Shown here: positions 28,969-38,900 of the stretch, one piece after another
Layout of the letters: every line of letters begins with the position of its first letter
Position numbering within the stretch: the first letter of the stretch is position 1
From: Bacteroidales bacterium
GTDB taxonomy: Bacteria > Bacteroidota > Bacteroidia > Bacteroidales > P3
NCBI GenBank assembly: GCA_017934545.1
Contig: JAGBJI010000013.1
Coordinates: forward strand, 1-64,000
Reading direction: 5' to 3'
Length of the DNA: 64,000 nt
Notes under the pieces: generated by a model
Database searches by the model: none
Seen by the model: only the letters and a program-made list of their open reading frames with translations
What the model was told of the DNA's origin: nothing
Translations under genes and position numbers: made by a program

Positions 28969-30153
28969 TTAAGCAATTCTGCGTCTTAAGAAAAATTTAC
29001 GCGTAAAGGCAAAGAACACTGCCGCACCCAATACATGCACAAAGACCACCGTCCAAAACGCAGCGTGATAGGAAACATGTTCGGCTATAACTCCTCCCGC
29101 CACTATGCCTATTCCCACGCCTACGTCCCAACATGTGAGCAATGTAGAGTTTGCCGTGCCTCTTTCGCTGTGGAAAGCGGTGTTTATAATCATGTTTTGG
29201 AACGCCGGATACATATGTCCGTTGCCTAAACCTATGAGCAACGCCGACAGATACATACCGTACTGCCCTGAAGACAGAACGAACACCGCATAACCTGCGG
29301 TTGAAACCAATATACCTATACCTGCATTGTGCGTAAGTTTACCTTGCTTCAACGATTTGTTGCCCTGCAACCGCGAAAGTATAAGTCCGGCCGACAAAAG
29401 CATGAAAAACACTCCCGTATTGCCCGTCAGATTCAATTCCTGTTTGCTGTAAATGGCTAAATAGTTACTTATCACTCCGTAACACAGACTGAAAAAAATC
29501 ATGTTCACCCCTAACAACCAACCTTTTGTCAAAAAGAAACGGTCAAACGATATTTTCTTTTTGTTTTTCACCACTTGTTTTTCCTGTATTGTAACCGTGG
29601 AGGAAACAATCACAGAAACCGAAGCGAACAACAAAGCTATAATGAAAAGGATGTTGAAATTGTTCCAATACTTATACACAAAAACTCCCGCAGTGGGTGC
29701 TATGGCGGTGGCGATGTTGTTGCTCAAACCGTAGTACCCTATTCCCTCGTTGCGTCGTGAGGAGGGCAGAACGTCAATTGCCACTGTGGAGTTGGCAACC
29801 GTTGAAGCACCGAACGGAGCTCCGTGCAAGGTGCGGATAACTGCGAAAACCAGCAAAGAGCCTGCAAGCAAATAGCCGCTGAAAAACACGAAATACAGAA
29901 TGAAAAACAACATTAAAGTCTTTTTTCTGTTGAACGAATCCACTATATAGCCGCTGAAAGGGCGGAACAACAACGCCGCAACGGTATAGCCCGACAAAAC
30001 AATGCCGATAACATCCTTTGTAGCGTGAAAATGTTCGCTTAAATACAAGGGCAAAAGAGGTGTCATTATATAGAAGGCGAAAAACATTGCAAAATTGGCT
30101 GTCATCACCTTGATATAGTTTGAATTCCAAAGTTTTTCTTCTTTGTTTGCCAT
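28969..30153 (-). CDS. Major facilitator superfamily transporter
   Basis: A 394-residue protein with about 12 transmembrane segments. The segment FRPFSGYIVDSFNRKKTLM is a good match to the MFS loop 2-3 motif (G-x-x-x-D-x-x-x-R-K). The first ten residues are cytosolic and charged, and the C-terminus ends in RKFFLRRR. Family resemblance is to drug and metabolite efflux members, but no substrate can be named. It converges with dnaG across 11 nt and has no clear promoter. Confidence 0.9.
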   Translation of the reverse strand: MANKEEKLWNSNYIKVMTANFAMFFAFYIMTPLLPLYLSEHFHATKDVIGIVLSGYTVAALLFRPFSGYIVDSFNRKKTLMLFFILYFVFFSGYLLAGSLLVFAVIRTLHGAPFGASTVANSTVAIDVLPSSRRNEGIGYYGLSNNIATAIAPTAGVFVYKYWNNFNILFIIALLFASVSVIVSSTVTIQEKQVVKNKKKISFDRFFLTKGWLLGVNMIFFSLCYGVISNYLAIYSKQELNLTGNTGVFFMLLSAGLILSRLQGNKSLKQGKLTHNAGIGILVSTAGYAVFVLSSGQYGMYLSALLIGLGNGHMYPAFQNMIINTAFHSERGTANSTLLTCWDVGVGIGIVAGGVIAEHVSYHAAFWTVVFVHVLGAAVFFAFTRKFFLRRRIA

Positions 30154-30190
30154 TGCCTTTTGTGTTTTTACGTAAGCCTTTTGTGTTTTT

Positions 30191-30326
30191 GCCGCCGCCC
30201 CTTCGCACTTTAGTTTGAAAAAAAACTGATTTTTTGCCCCAAAAAACCTATTTTTTTGATACGAAAAATGTGATTTTTTTCAGATTACTTTCGCAAAGGG
30301 CAAAAACCAAATGACTTTGGGCGGCA
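30191..30326. repeat. 22-bp phased repeat element E4 (CCTATT subfamily)
   Basis: Cores are ACTGAT at 30225, CCTATT at 30247 and TGTGAT at 30269, 22 bp apart. The right arm at 30289-30313 (TTTCGCAAAGGGCAAAAACC) is shared with E1 and E2. Outermost bases GCCGCCGCCC (30191) and GGGCGGC (30320) form a further inverted pair. It lies between the start of the MFS gene and the end of lipA, both on the minus strand. Confidence 0.85.
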
Positions 30327-30343
30327 ATAAAACGAAAAAGGGC

Positions 30344-31210
30344 TTATTTTTTATCCAATCCTGCCTGTATAAATGCTTTTTCCGCCATATAGGAAGAGCG
30401 TACCAACGGACCTGATTCTACATTTTTGAACCCCATCTGCATACCCGTTTCCCTGTATTGTGCAAACTGCTCGGGAGTTACATACTCAACAACATCCAAA
30501 TGTTTTTTCGTAGGCTGGAGATATTGTCCGATTGTAAACAACTGCACTCCTATGGAGTGTGCATCACGCATCACCTGCTCAACTTCCTGCGGCGTTTCGC
30601 CCAATCCTACCATTATTCCCGTCTTTGTTATAAAACCTTTCTCGGAAGCATATTCCAAAGTCTTAAGGCTTACATCGTATTTGGCACGTGAACGGGTTAA
30701 ATCGCTCAAACGCTGGACCGTTTCCATATTGTGCGAAAAAACGTCTGGCTTTGCAGCAAGCACCGTGTCAATCAAATCTTCCCGTCCGTCAAAGTCAGGA
30801 GTCAGTATCTCAATAGTAGTATCAGGGTTTTCCTTTCTTATACATTCAACGGTCTTACGCCAATGCTCCGCACCTTTATCTGACAAATCGTCCCTGTCAA
30901 CGGAAGTTATCACGCAGTGACGCAGCTTCATCAGTTTGACACTGCGTGCTACGTTTGCAGGTTCATTTTCATCCAAAGGCAAAGGGCGTCCCGTTGCAGT
31001 GGCACAAAACTTACAGGAACGGGTACATATGTTGCCCGCTATCATAAACGTTGCCGTTCCCATACCCCAGCATTTGGCGGCGTTGGGACAATGCCCCGAC
31101 GAACAGATAGTATGCAGTTTGTTCATCTCCACTACTTTCTTTACCGTGGAATATTGTTCCCCCGTGTGCAGAGATATTTTCAACCAATCAGGTTTACGTA
31201 ATGTTGCCAT
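30344..31210 (-). CDS. lipA: Lipoyl synthase
   Basis: A 288-residue radical SAM protein when started at the ATG at 31210 (MATLRKPDWLK). A longer frame from a TTG at 31240 is rejected because the promoter overlaps it. The auxiliary cluster motif is C-x4-C-x5-C (CSSGHCPNAAKC), the radical SAM motif CTRSCKFC, and the conserved C-terminal RSSY is RSSYMAEK. It inserts two sulfurs into octanoyl chains on lipoyl-dependent proteins. Monocistronic and divergent from the hydrolase gene. Confidence 0.97.
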   Translation of the reverse strand: MATLRKPDWLKISLHTGEQYSTVKKVVEMNKLHTICSSGHCPNAAKCWGMGTATFMIAGNICTRSCKFCATATGRPLPLDENEPANVARSVKLMKLRHCVITSVDRDDLSDKGAEHWRKTVECIRKENPDTTIEILTPDFDGREDLIDTVLAAKPDVFSHNMETVQRLSDLTRSRAKYDVSLKTLEYASEKGFITKTGIMVGLGETPQEVEQVMRDAHSIGVQLFTIGQYLQPTKKHLDVVEYVTPEQFAQYRETGMQMGFKNVESGPLVRSSYMAEKAFIQAGLDKK

Positions 31211-31233
31211 AAAAGTATAATTTTCAATAATTT

Positions 31234-31270
31234 TTTGCAAAATTACAAAATTTATCCATACCTTTGCAAA
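31234..31270. promoter_or_regulatory. Overlapping divergent promoters of lipA and the hydrolase gene
   Basis: On the plus strand TTTG (31234-31237) and TACCTTTG (31259-31266) are separated by 21 nt. On the minus strand TTTG (31270-31267) and TAATTTTG (31245-31238) are also separated by 21 nt. Each -33 box is next to or within the other promoter's -7 region, so polymerase could occupy only one at a time. Confidence 0.65.
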
Positions 31271-31292
31271 CGTATAACACGCAAAACATACA

Positions 31293-32603
31293 ATGACAAA
31301 GTATTTTCCATCAAAACGCTTCGCCGTTTTACTGCCGTTTTTTACGTTTTTGCTTCTGCAAACGGCACAATGCCAAACTCCTAAAGCCGATACATCTTAT
31401 TACAAAGGCGATTTAAACGTAAGCAACGCCCAATCGCTGACTTTAACTCTGATGATAATCACTGATAGTGACACCTCAACCGTATCAATGGGTTCTCCGT
31501 TTCAGACAGATGCGATGACGAAAGCTTCAAAATCAAAAATAACGGCGGACAGTGTTAAATTCAACATAAAAAACGCAACAATAAAAGTCCGCTTAAAGCG
31601 TAACGACGAAACAAACTGCCTTTCGGGTACATTTCAACAAGGTTTGCTTTTCAAAGAAATAACTTTTACAAAGACAGACAAACTCTTTACTTTGAACCGT
31701 CCGCAAACGCCCGTTCCGCCTTTTGCTTACAAACAAAAGGAATTGTCGTTTACCAACCCTGAATGTGCATACATCTTTCACGGAACGCTGACCTACCCCG
31801 AAAAACAAGGAAAATATCCTGCCGTTGTGCTGGTTTCGGGTTCGGGTTGTCAGAACCGTGACGAAGAATTGGCAAAACACAAGCCTTTTATGGTGATTGC
31901 CGATTGGCTGACTAATAACGGTATAGTTGTTTTCAGATACGATGACCGCGGATTCGGCTCCAAAGACACTATGATGTACAAAGGCACTACGTTTGACTTC
32001 GCTTCGGACGCCCGACGTGCCGTTGAACTGGTAAAACAACAAGACATGGTGGACACTTCGTGCGTGTTTGTTCTCGGACACAGCGAAGGCGGAATGATAT
32101 GTCAGATACTTGCAAAGAATTACAGCGATATTAGAGGATATATTTTGATGGCAAGCCCCGCCGTAGACGGAAGACAAATCATTGCATCGCAGACTGAAGC
32201 TATATTGAAACTCAACAACGCAGACAGCGTTGAGATTCTATCGGAAATGAACCGCATAAAATCGCAGACATTCGATACAAACACTCTGAACGGATTGTGG
32301 CTTGACGCTTTTTACAAGTTCAACCCAAAAGATTATCTGCCGTTTATGCAGTCGCATGTCTTGGTTTTGCAGGGCGGCAAAGACATTCAGGTGATACAAG
32401 AGGTCAACCTGCCGGAAATGAAACGGCTTTTGAAAAACAACAAAAAGACGGTTGAATACAGGGTTTATCCGTCTTTGAACCATTTGTTTCAGACTTGCAT
32501 AACGGGCGACGTGTCCGAATACGCACAAACGGAGCAAACCATATCGCCCGATGTGCTTAAAGACATAACCAAATTTATTCTCAAGACCTCAAAACGGCCT
32601 TAA
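31293..32603 (+). CDS. Secreted alpha/beta hydrolase
   Basis: A 436-residue protein with a signal peptide ending TAQCQ (about residue 28), an N-terminal beta-rich domain of about 130 residues, and a C-terminal alpha/beta-hydrolase domain. VLVSGSGCQNRDEE is near residue 178, FRYDDRGFGSKD near residue 210, the nucleophile elbow is GHSEGG, and the acid and His follow in LVLQGGKDIQV and SLNHLF. The family includes esterases and peptidase-like hydrolases of the BD-FAE/S9-like type. The periplasmic or secreted substrate is unknown. Confidence 0.88.
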   Translation: MTKYFPSKRFAVLLPFFTFLLLQTAQCQTPKADTSYYKGDLNVSNAQSLTLTLMIITDSDTSTVSMGSPFQTDAMTKASKSKITADSVKFNIKNATIKVRLKRNDETNCLSGTFQQGLLFKEITFTKTDKLFTLNRPQTPVPPFAYKQKELSFTNPECAYIFHGTLTYPEKQGKYPAVVLVSGSGCQNRDEELAKHKPFMVIADWLTNNGIVVFRYDDRGFGSKDTMMYKGTTFDFASDARRAVELVKQQDMVDTSCVFVLGHSEGGMICQILAKNYSDIRGYILMASPAVDGRQIIASQTEAILKLNNADSVEILSEMNRIKSQTFDTNTLNGLWLDAFYKFNPKDYLPFMQSHVLVLQGGKDIQVIQEVNLPEMKRLLKNNKKTVEYRVYPSLNHLFQTCITGDVSEYAQTEQTISPDVLKDITKFILKTSKRP

Positions 32604-32792
32604 ATCTTTATTATATACAGAATTTCCCACATAAAATTCCGAATCTTAAAACGCAGAACATAACATTGCCATATTAAAAACAGTGTTGAGGCAATGCAAT
32701 GCCGAAGTTTTTAGTATTGCAGGTGTTGTTTGCACCGAAAAAATAACGCATAATTTTTGCCAAAACAAAACATATTACCGCCGTTTTGCGTA

Positions 32793-32913
32793 TTGCTTTT
32801 GCCAAACGCTGCTTTGCTCACAAAAATACCCCCTCTTTTTATCAAAAATACCCGGTATTTTCACTGAAAAAACCCCCTCTTTTTTCGGGTAAAGCGGCGT
32901 TTGGCAAAAGCAA
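32793..32913. repeat. 22-bp phased repeat element E5 (CCCCCTC subfamily)
   Basis: Units have cores TACCCCCTC at 32827, TACCCGGTA at 32849 and AACCCCCTC at 32871, exactly 22 bp apart. The inverted arms of 23 bp (32793-32815 and 32891-32913, core TTTTGCCAAACGC) have a single mismatch. It is nearly identical, and in the same orientation, to E6. It lies in a 379-nt convergent gap that otherwise holds only the hairpin at 32912. Confidence 0.9.
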
Positions 32914-32944
32914 GCGACCGATTGGCTGAGCCAATCGGTCGCTT
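32912..32944. terminator. Perfect 14-bp hairpin, likely bidirectional terminator
   Basis: The stem AAGCGACCGATTGG (32912-32925) pairs perfectly with 32931-32944 across a five-base loop. It abuts the right arm of E5 and lies between two converging genes. No strong T run follows, so termination is likely but not certain. Confidence 0.5.
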
Positions 32945-32982
32945 GGGTAATAAAAAAATATATTTTTACTGTTGTCTTTTGA

Positions 32983-35010
32983 CTATTGGGCAGTTGTAAC
33001 TTTTTGTGATATTGTCACGGATTTTGAAGTTCCGCCCGTATAACTTGCTCCCGTGTAATATCCGTTCCACTCCGTACCCGAAGATATGCTGCCGCCTTGT
33101 TTTACGGAGTATGTTCCGTTGACCAAAGACGCAGAAGAGTACAACAGTGTCAATCCGTTGCCGCCTTGACCTCCCGGTCCGCCGCCTCCGGGGCCTCCTT
33201 GGCCGGGACCTTTAGTGGTTACATCGGATTTCCATCCGCCTCCGCCCTGTTGACCCGAGATGGTAGGAACTTGGAATGTTAACAGTTCGTTGCCTTCACT
33301 GTCTTCAATACGCAAAGCCGTAGAATTGGTCAGGCTTTTATAGATAAGTGAGTTTTGGGTGCATACACTGCTTGTAGGAGTTGACGTGCTGCCGCCTACA
33401 CCTATCAATGTACCGCCCGTGATTTTGAATTGGTTGTTGTCACAGTCAAATCCTTCTTCGGGCGATGTGATTCCGACGGCTATTGTTAAGCCTCCGTTAA
33501 ATTCCATCGTACCGTTGCAGTCAATACCGTCGTTTCCGGTTGAACGGGCAAAGGTTTTACCGCCGTTAACTTGGATATGGTTCTTTGCATTTATAGCATC
33601 ATCGTAAGTATTTATCTCTATTACTCCGCCGTTTATAAACAACGTGTCCTTACTTTCCAATCCTTCGCCGCCGTCATTCTCTGTAGTTATATTGATGTAG
33701 CCTCCGTTTACATACAAGTTGCCTTTGGCTTTAACGGCTTTAGGATTTGAATAGTCAGCATCCTGTTGCCAACCGCTGCCTGCCGATACCAATATTTTTT
33801 CTCCCGTAGTCGAAGCGTTGAAATTCAATTCCGCCAACGCCGTTTGCGTTGAGTCCACGCCGAAAGTAATATCTCCGTCCGCAGTCACGCATTTGCCTGC
33901 CGAACCTGTGGCTTTTAAATTAAACGTTCCGCCCGTAAGATAGATGTTTCCGTCGGCTTTGATGCACGAAGCTTTGTAAGAATCTTTCTCTCCAGTGCTG
34001 TCGGTGTATGTTCCGCCGTTTGCATTGTTGGTAATGTTGAACTTACCGTCATAAATAAATATATCGCCGTCGGCTTTTATACCCCTTGCCGCCGAAGCTT
34101 GCGAAGGCACTTCCATATTTACTGTTCCGCCGAGAATAATAATGCTTTGGTCTGATGAAATACCCGCACAATATGACGGGTCATATCCGCTTGCAACTTC
34201 TTCCAATACGATATTGCCGTTAGGATTGCAGGTTATAGTTCCGCCGTTTATGATTATAGTTGAGTCGGCCTTGATTCCTTTGCCTGCATCTCCGTTTACA
34301 TTGACAGTGATGTTACCTCCGTTGATGTTGATGTCGGCATCGCAGGAAATACCGTTCTTTTTGTTGGAATTAACCACCAATGTACCGTTACCGCTTATGT
34401 TTGTAGTCCAAGAAGTGCTGATAACAGGTTTTTTGGCATTGTTTTCAGTGTCGCTGATTTCGTTGTACGTTCCGTCGGAAATAATAATGTTGCAAGTAAC
34501 TTCTTTAGACGATTTAACGGGTACTGCAGTCTGGGAAGTCAAACTAACCCCGCTCAGAATAAGATTAAAATCTTTGTCATTCTTTATCGTCAATGAACCG
34601 TCGGTTGCAGAACCGTAGACGTAGTAATTCAAATCCGCTACTTTCATTTTAGAAGTTATCGTAACGTTTGCACCGTCTACCTCAACGGTCAGGCTTTCGC
34701 TTTCAATGGAAGTAGAAACCAATGCAGTATCTCCGTTGAAATGGATGTAGATTCCGTTTTCGTCTTCGGTATTAATAGAAGTAAACGTTATGTAACTGAT
34801 TGCGGAAACATCAATTGCAGTACTTGTTTCATCTTTGTACAACAACATGTTGTTCATTGCCTCGGAGAAAATAATCTTATCTATTTCGGAAGTTGCCTTT
34901 TCAGTTACGGTGCCGTCCGAATTGTGAATCCACATGGTGTTTTGTGCTTCAACCTTACTGCAAAGCGTAAAACACGCCGCTAAACCCAATAACAAAAATA
35001 TCTTTTTCAT
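32983..35010 (-). CDS. Secreted carbohydrate-binding-domain protein (DUF4353 / Cthe_2159-like)
   Basis: A 675-residue protein with a signal peptide ending VEAQ. Two short N-terminal modules of the type SDGT...I..I.F precede a long right-handed beta-helix region (residues about 90-560) with repeated G-x-I-x-I-x-G-G (GGTITCN, DININGG, NIYLTGG). A Gly/Pro-rich loop (about residues 600-635) and a short tail follow. The layout fits the DUF4353 family, whose Cthe_2159 member binds acidic plant polysaccharides. No classic T9SS tail is seen. Its start overlaps the upstream small T9SS protein gene by 4 nt (ATGA). Confidence 0.85.
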   Translation of the reverse strand: MKKIFLLLGLAACFTLCSKVEAQNTMWIHNSDGTVTEKATSEIDKIIFSEAMNNMLLYKDETSTAIDVSAISYITFTSINTEDENGIYIHFNGDTALVSTSIESESLTVEVDGANVTITSKMKVADLNYYVYGSATDGSLTIKNDKDFNLILSGVSLTSQTAVPVKSSKEVTCNIIISDGTYNEISDTENNAKKPVISTSWTTNISGNGTLVVNSNKKNGISCDADININGGNITVNVNGDAGKGIKADSTIIINGGTITCNPNGNIVLEEVASGYDPSYCAGISSDQSIIILGGTVNMEVPSQASAARGIKADGDIFIYDGKFNITNNANGGTYTDSTGEKDSYKASCIKADGNIYLTGGTFNLKATGSAGKCVTADGDITFGVDSTQTALAELNFNASTTGEKILVSAGSGWQQDADYSNPKAVKAKGNLYVNGGYINITTENDGGEGLESKDTLFINGGVIEINTYDDAINAKNHIQVNGGKTFARSTGNDGIDCNGTMEFNGGLTIAVGITSPEEGFDCDNNQFKITGGTLIGVGGSTSTPTSSVCTQNSLIYKSLTNSTALRIEDSEGNELLTFQVPTISGQQGGGGWKSDVTTKGPGQGGPGGGGPGGQGGNGLTLLYSSASLVNGTYSVKQGGSISSGTEWNGYYTGASYTGGTSKSVTISQKVTTAQ

Positions 35011-35471
35011 AATTTGGAGAATTTAAAGGTTTTACCATTGATTTTAACCGCATAAATACCTTTTTCAAACGAAGCAACGTTGATTTCTTCCCCGTTGTTG
35101 ATGCCGTTGTAAATCATTTTACCGTCCATGGAATATATTTCCACTCTTTGTTTCTCCGCTCCCGCAATACGCAACGACGAAGCAGCAGGGTTAGGATACA
35201 ACAAAACGGCGTCGGTATTTGCTTCATTCAAAGAAGCATTGTTTTTGAAATAAATTTTTGCGATTTCGGAGAATTTCAACTCTATTAAATAATTCGCAAT
35301 AGAATTAGGATGAATGCAAATTCCCTCATCGTAGAAGGTAATACTTATTAGGTCGTCATAACTGTACGTTGTTTCCGTACCGTCTGTCTTTTGAACGACC
35401 ATTTGATACTCTTGGGCATTGGCTGATATGAATACAAGGTAGAGCAATGCCGCTAAAATCAATTTTTTCAT
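35007..35471 (-). CDS. Small secreted protein with T9SS type A sorting domain
   Basis: A 154-residue protein from the ATG at 35471 (MKKLILAALLYLVFISANAQ, signal peptide). A longer frame to 35558 would run through the promoter and is rejected. The first half has the SDGT..I..I.F-type module also found in the downstream protein. The last 75 residues are a T9SS type A sorting domain (LYPNPAASSLRI ... VEIYSMDGKMIYNG ... GIYAVKINGK). It is the first gene of a two-gene operon and may be a partner or anchoring form of the carbohydrate-binding protein. Confidence 0.88.
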   Translation of the reverse strand: MKKLILAALLYLVFISANAQEYQMVVQKTDGTETTYSYDDLISITFYDEGICIHPNSIANYLIELKFSEIAKIYFKNNASLNEANTDAVLLYPNPAASSLRIAGAEKQRVEIYSMDGKMIYNGINNGEEINVASFEKGIYAVKINGKTFKFSKL

Positions 35472-35527
35472 CTTATTTCGGATTTTGGTTAATAAATAAT
35501 TGTATGTCAATTGTGTATTTAATTTTG

Positions 35528-35559
35528 CAAAAATATAAATAAAAAATTTATAAAACAAA
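35528..35559 (-). promoter_or_regulatory. Promoter of the two-gene surface operon
   Basis: On the minus strand TTTG (35559-35556) and TATTTTTG (35535-35528) are separated by 20 nt, matching the full Bacteroidota consensus, 57 nt upstream of the ATG. Confidence 0.65.
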
Positions 35560-35690
35560 TAAAATGAGAGAAAAACGCCAACAATGAACGAAAAACAACA
35601 TATTTTTTCCGCCCGTCAATCATTTTAATACATCAAAACACGCTTTTTCCGTTGCCTTTTTTTACTTTTTCAATGCCCAAATAGTTTTCA

Positions 35691-35805
35691 TTTTTGCCAA
35701 ACGCCGCTTTACTTACAAAAATACCCCCTCTTTTTGATAAAAATACCCGGTATTTTCACTGAAAAAACCCCCTCTTTTTGAATATAAAGCGGCGTTTGGC
35801 AAAAA
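35691..35805. repeat. 22-bp phased repeat element E6 (CCCCCTC subfamily)
   Basis: Cores are TACCCCCTC at 35722, TACCCGGTA at 35744 and AACCCCCTC at 35766, exactly 22 bp apart. Perfect 20-bp inverted arms lie at 35691-35710 and 35786-35805. It is a direct repeat of E5, about 2.9 kb away; the pair brackets the surface operon 32983-35471. The rest of the 468-nt divergent gap holds only the two promoters. Confidence 0.92.
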
Positions 35806-35906
35806 CAAAACAATATTCAGCAGCAAAAAAACTAAAAAAGGCAGTTATCAAACCATGTACAAAAAACCATTTTACGCAAATTACACGCAGTTTTATATAA
35901 TTATTG

Positions 35907-35914
35907 TATTTTTG
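35907..35914 (+). promoter_or_regulatory. -7 element of addA
   Basis: TATTTTTG followed by C, 26 nt upstream of the start codon. Confidence 0.55.
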
Positions 35915-35939
35915 CATATGACTTTAAATTCAAAAAACT

Positions 35940-38900
35940 ATGACTGAACACAATTTAAAGATATACGACGCTTCGGCAGGCAGCGGAAAAACGTTCAACC
36001 TTGCGGCAAACTATATAGTAACTTCGCTTATTGACGGCTTTTCCACAGTGTTGGCGGTAACGTTTACCAATGCTGCGGCAAAAGAAATGAAAGACCGTAT
36101 AATAGATGTGCTGAACGGTTTGGCAGGCAACGCAAAAGATTCCCTTACCGAAGGATATCGCCAAAGTATAAAGGAACTGTACTTTGAAAAAACCAAAACC
36201 TTGCTTTCCGACCAAGTGCTTTGCTCCTTGTCATCGGAGCTTTTGAAAAAGATACTTCATCAATATTCTTTTTTCAATGTATGCACTATTGATTCTTTTT
36301 TCCAATCGGTGCTGAAAAACCTTACACGCGAATTGGGCGTAACGGACAATTACCTTCTCGGATTGGACTCGGACAAATATGACAGCAGAGCCGTACACAA
36401 TCTGTTGACCTTGCCGCAGGGCGAAAACGCCGTGCAAAAAGACCGCATAGTGCAATGGGCGGAAGATTTCTTTGCCCATCAGTCGCAGGACGGCAAATCG
36501 TGGAACATAGAAAAAGAACTTACCAAATTTTCTTCCGATGCTTTTGCTTCGGATTTTATCCTTTCCATGCTGCAAGGCGAAAGCAAACAAATATTTACCC
36601 CCGACAACTTGGAAAACCTGAAAAACACTTTGGAAGAAAACTTGCTTAAGTTCCGCAAAACTCTTTCGGATAAATGCAAAGCATTCTTTGACAAATGCAA
36701 ACAGGAGAATCTTACCGTTGAAGACTTTAAAGGCAAAAGCCGCGGCAGTTTCTACGCCGTTGTGATGAAGAAATTCCCCGACAATATATCGGAAAACATC
36801 TTGGACGGCAAGACTTACCCCGATGCAGTGGCTCCGCAGGCCGAAGACATAGTGAACTTTCTGCACGAAAACTACACCGGATATTTAAAAAACAAGATAT
36901 TTTTCAACAGTATCTATCCTTTGGGACTGTTGAGTGCGATTGCATCGGAGCGGAGTTTGCTTTTAAAACAGGACAATATGTTTTTGCTTAAAGACACTTC
37001 GTTTTTCTTGGACAAAATATCGCAGTCGGATGTTTTGTTTGTATTTGAAAAACTGTCGCAATATATAAAGAACATATTTATTGATGAATTCCAGGACACA
37101 AACCGTTCTTCGTTTTCAACGTTAAGCAAAATCATCAAGGAAACTCTTGATTTGAACGGCTCGGCAAGTATATTCGGCGACATAAAACAAAGTATCTACC
37201 GTTTCAACGGCGGAGATTTCACCATAATGCGGAACCTTACCGACACATATTCTGATTGCGTTATAAACTTAAGCCGCAATTTCCGTTCATCTTCAAATAT
37301 TGTCAGGTTCAACAATGATTTCTTTGCCGGCATTTATCCTTCGATGAAAATAAATTATGTCCCCCAGCAAACAGAACGCACGGATGTTACGGGGGAAGTA
37401 AGGTTGAGGTTCGCAAAGGAGAAAAACGACCATTATTCTTGGCTTAAAAACGAAATAGATTATTACACTTATGTAAAAGGTTATAAATTGAGCGACATAG
37501 CCGTACTCTTCCGTTCAAACAGTCATCTCTTGGAAACGGCGGATATGCTCAGCAAGGAAACCCGAAGAGATTACAATCCAGTAAGTGATATTGCTTTTAA
37601 ATTTTCTTCTTCTTTTGCGGTAAACAAAATAATACATTGTCTGAAATTTTTGGCCGACGGCAAAAAGCAAATCTCAAAAGAGATTGTCTTTTTCGCCTCC
37701 GACAACGAAGAAACGTTAATCCGTGAACTCAAAACGGCACTAAAACAAAGCAAATCCTTAACGGAATTGGTTATTGCCGTAAGCGATATTTTGCAAATCA
37801 ACGACGACACGGTTTTTCTGCCCGCTTTTTACGATGCGATACGCTTTTTCTCGTCGCAAAACATATCCTCGCTCAACGCATTTCTTGACTATTGGGACGA
37901 AACCTTAAGTTCCAAAAGCGTAGACATGCAGGGTGCGGTTTCGGGTGTAAGACTTACTTCAATACACAAGAGCAAAGGGTTGGCATATCCCGTTGTCATA
38001 GTACCATATTGCGACAATGCGTTTTTCAAAAGCGGGCATATATGGGTAAAAACCAAAGATGGCGACGGCGATTTGCCGTTTTTCACCGCCAATTGTGCCG
38101 ATTTGGAAAACATACCCGAATATTGCGGCGAGTATTTGCAGGAAAAACAAGCCCAATTCACCGATACGGTCAATTTGTTGTACGTTGCCTTTACCCGTCC
38201 CCGCAATTGCCTGTCGGTAATATGCACCCAACCTACGGCTTCTTCGCTCAAAGGCGAAGTAAAATCAGTAAACCGTCTGTTGTATGATTATGCTGCTCTC
38301 ACAAGGAGCGAATGTTTCAAAAAAGAAGAGGAAAATCTTTTTGTCTATATGCCGCAGGAAACCGATACATATACAAGCGGCGGTGATAAAACCGATACTG
38401 TTAAGGGTCAAAGCGAAACCGATGCCGAAGAAATAACGGTTCAAAGCATTCCTTTTGCAAAAGACGGCAACGCATTCGCACTGTCGGTTGACAAAACGGC
38501 GGAAAACTATTTTGAAAACAATGCTCCGTCGCCGTCCAAACAGGTTTTGGGTTCACGCTATCATGCTTACATTTCCCGAATCCGCACTCTTAAAGACAAA
38601 GATGCGGTAATCAGCCAAGCCGCAATCAACAACGATGACAGTCAAACACTGGAACACATCGTCAATGCCCTGCTTTCGCAACCTTTGACTGCCTCTTGGT
38701 TCGGTCAAGACAACAAAATTTTCAACGAAAGAAGCATTTTAATCAAAGACAATGAAGGTAATATAACCGAAAAACGCCCTGACAGAATAGTGGTTACGCC
38801 TTCGCAGGTGACGGTTGTGGACTATAAATTCGGACAACCTCATTCGGAATACATATCACAGGTTTCGCAATACATGGAGTGCGTCAAGGAGATGAACTTT

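Noticed and set aside
32683..32892. ORF of 69 codons over E5
   Set aside because: Sequence is the repeat element, with no coding signature.
35472..35558. Longer N-terminus of the small T9SS protein
   Set aside because: It would cover the promoter and precede a standard signal peptide.
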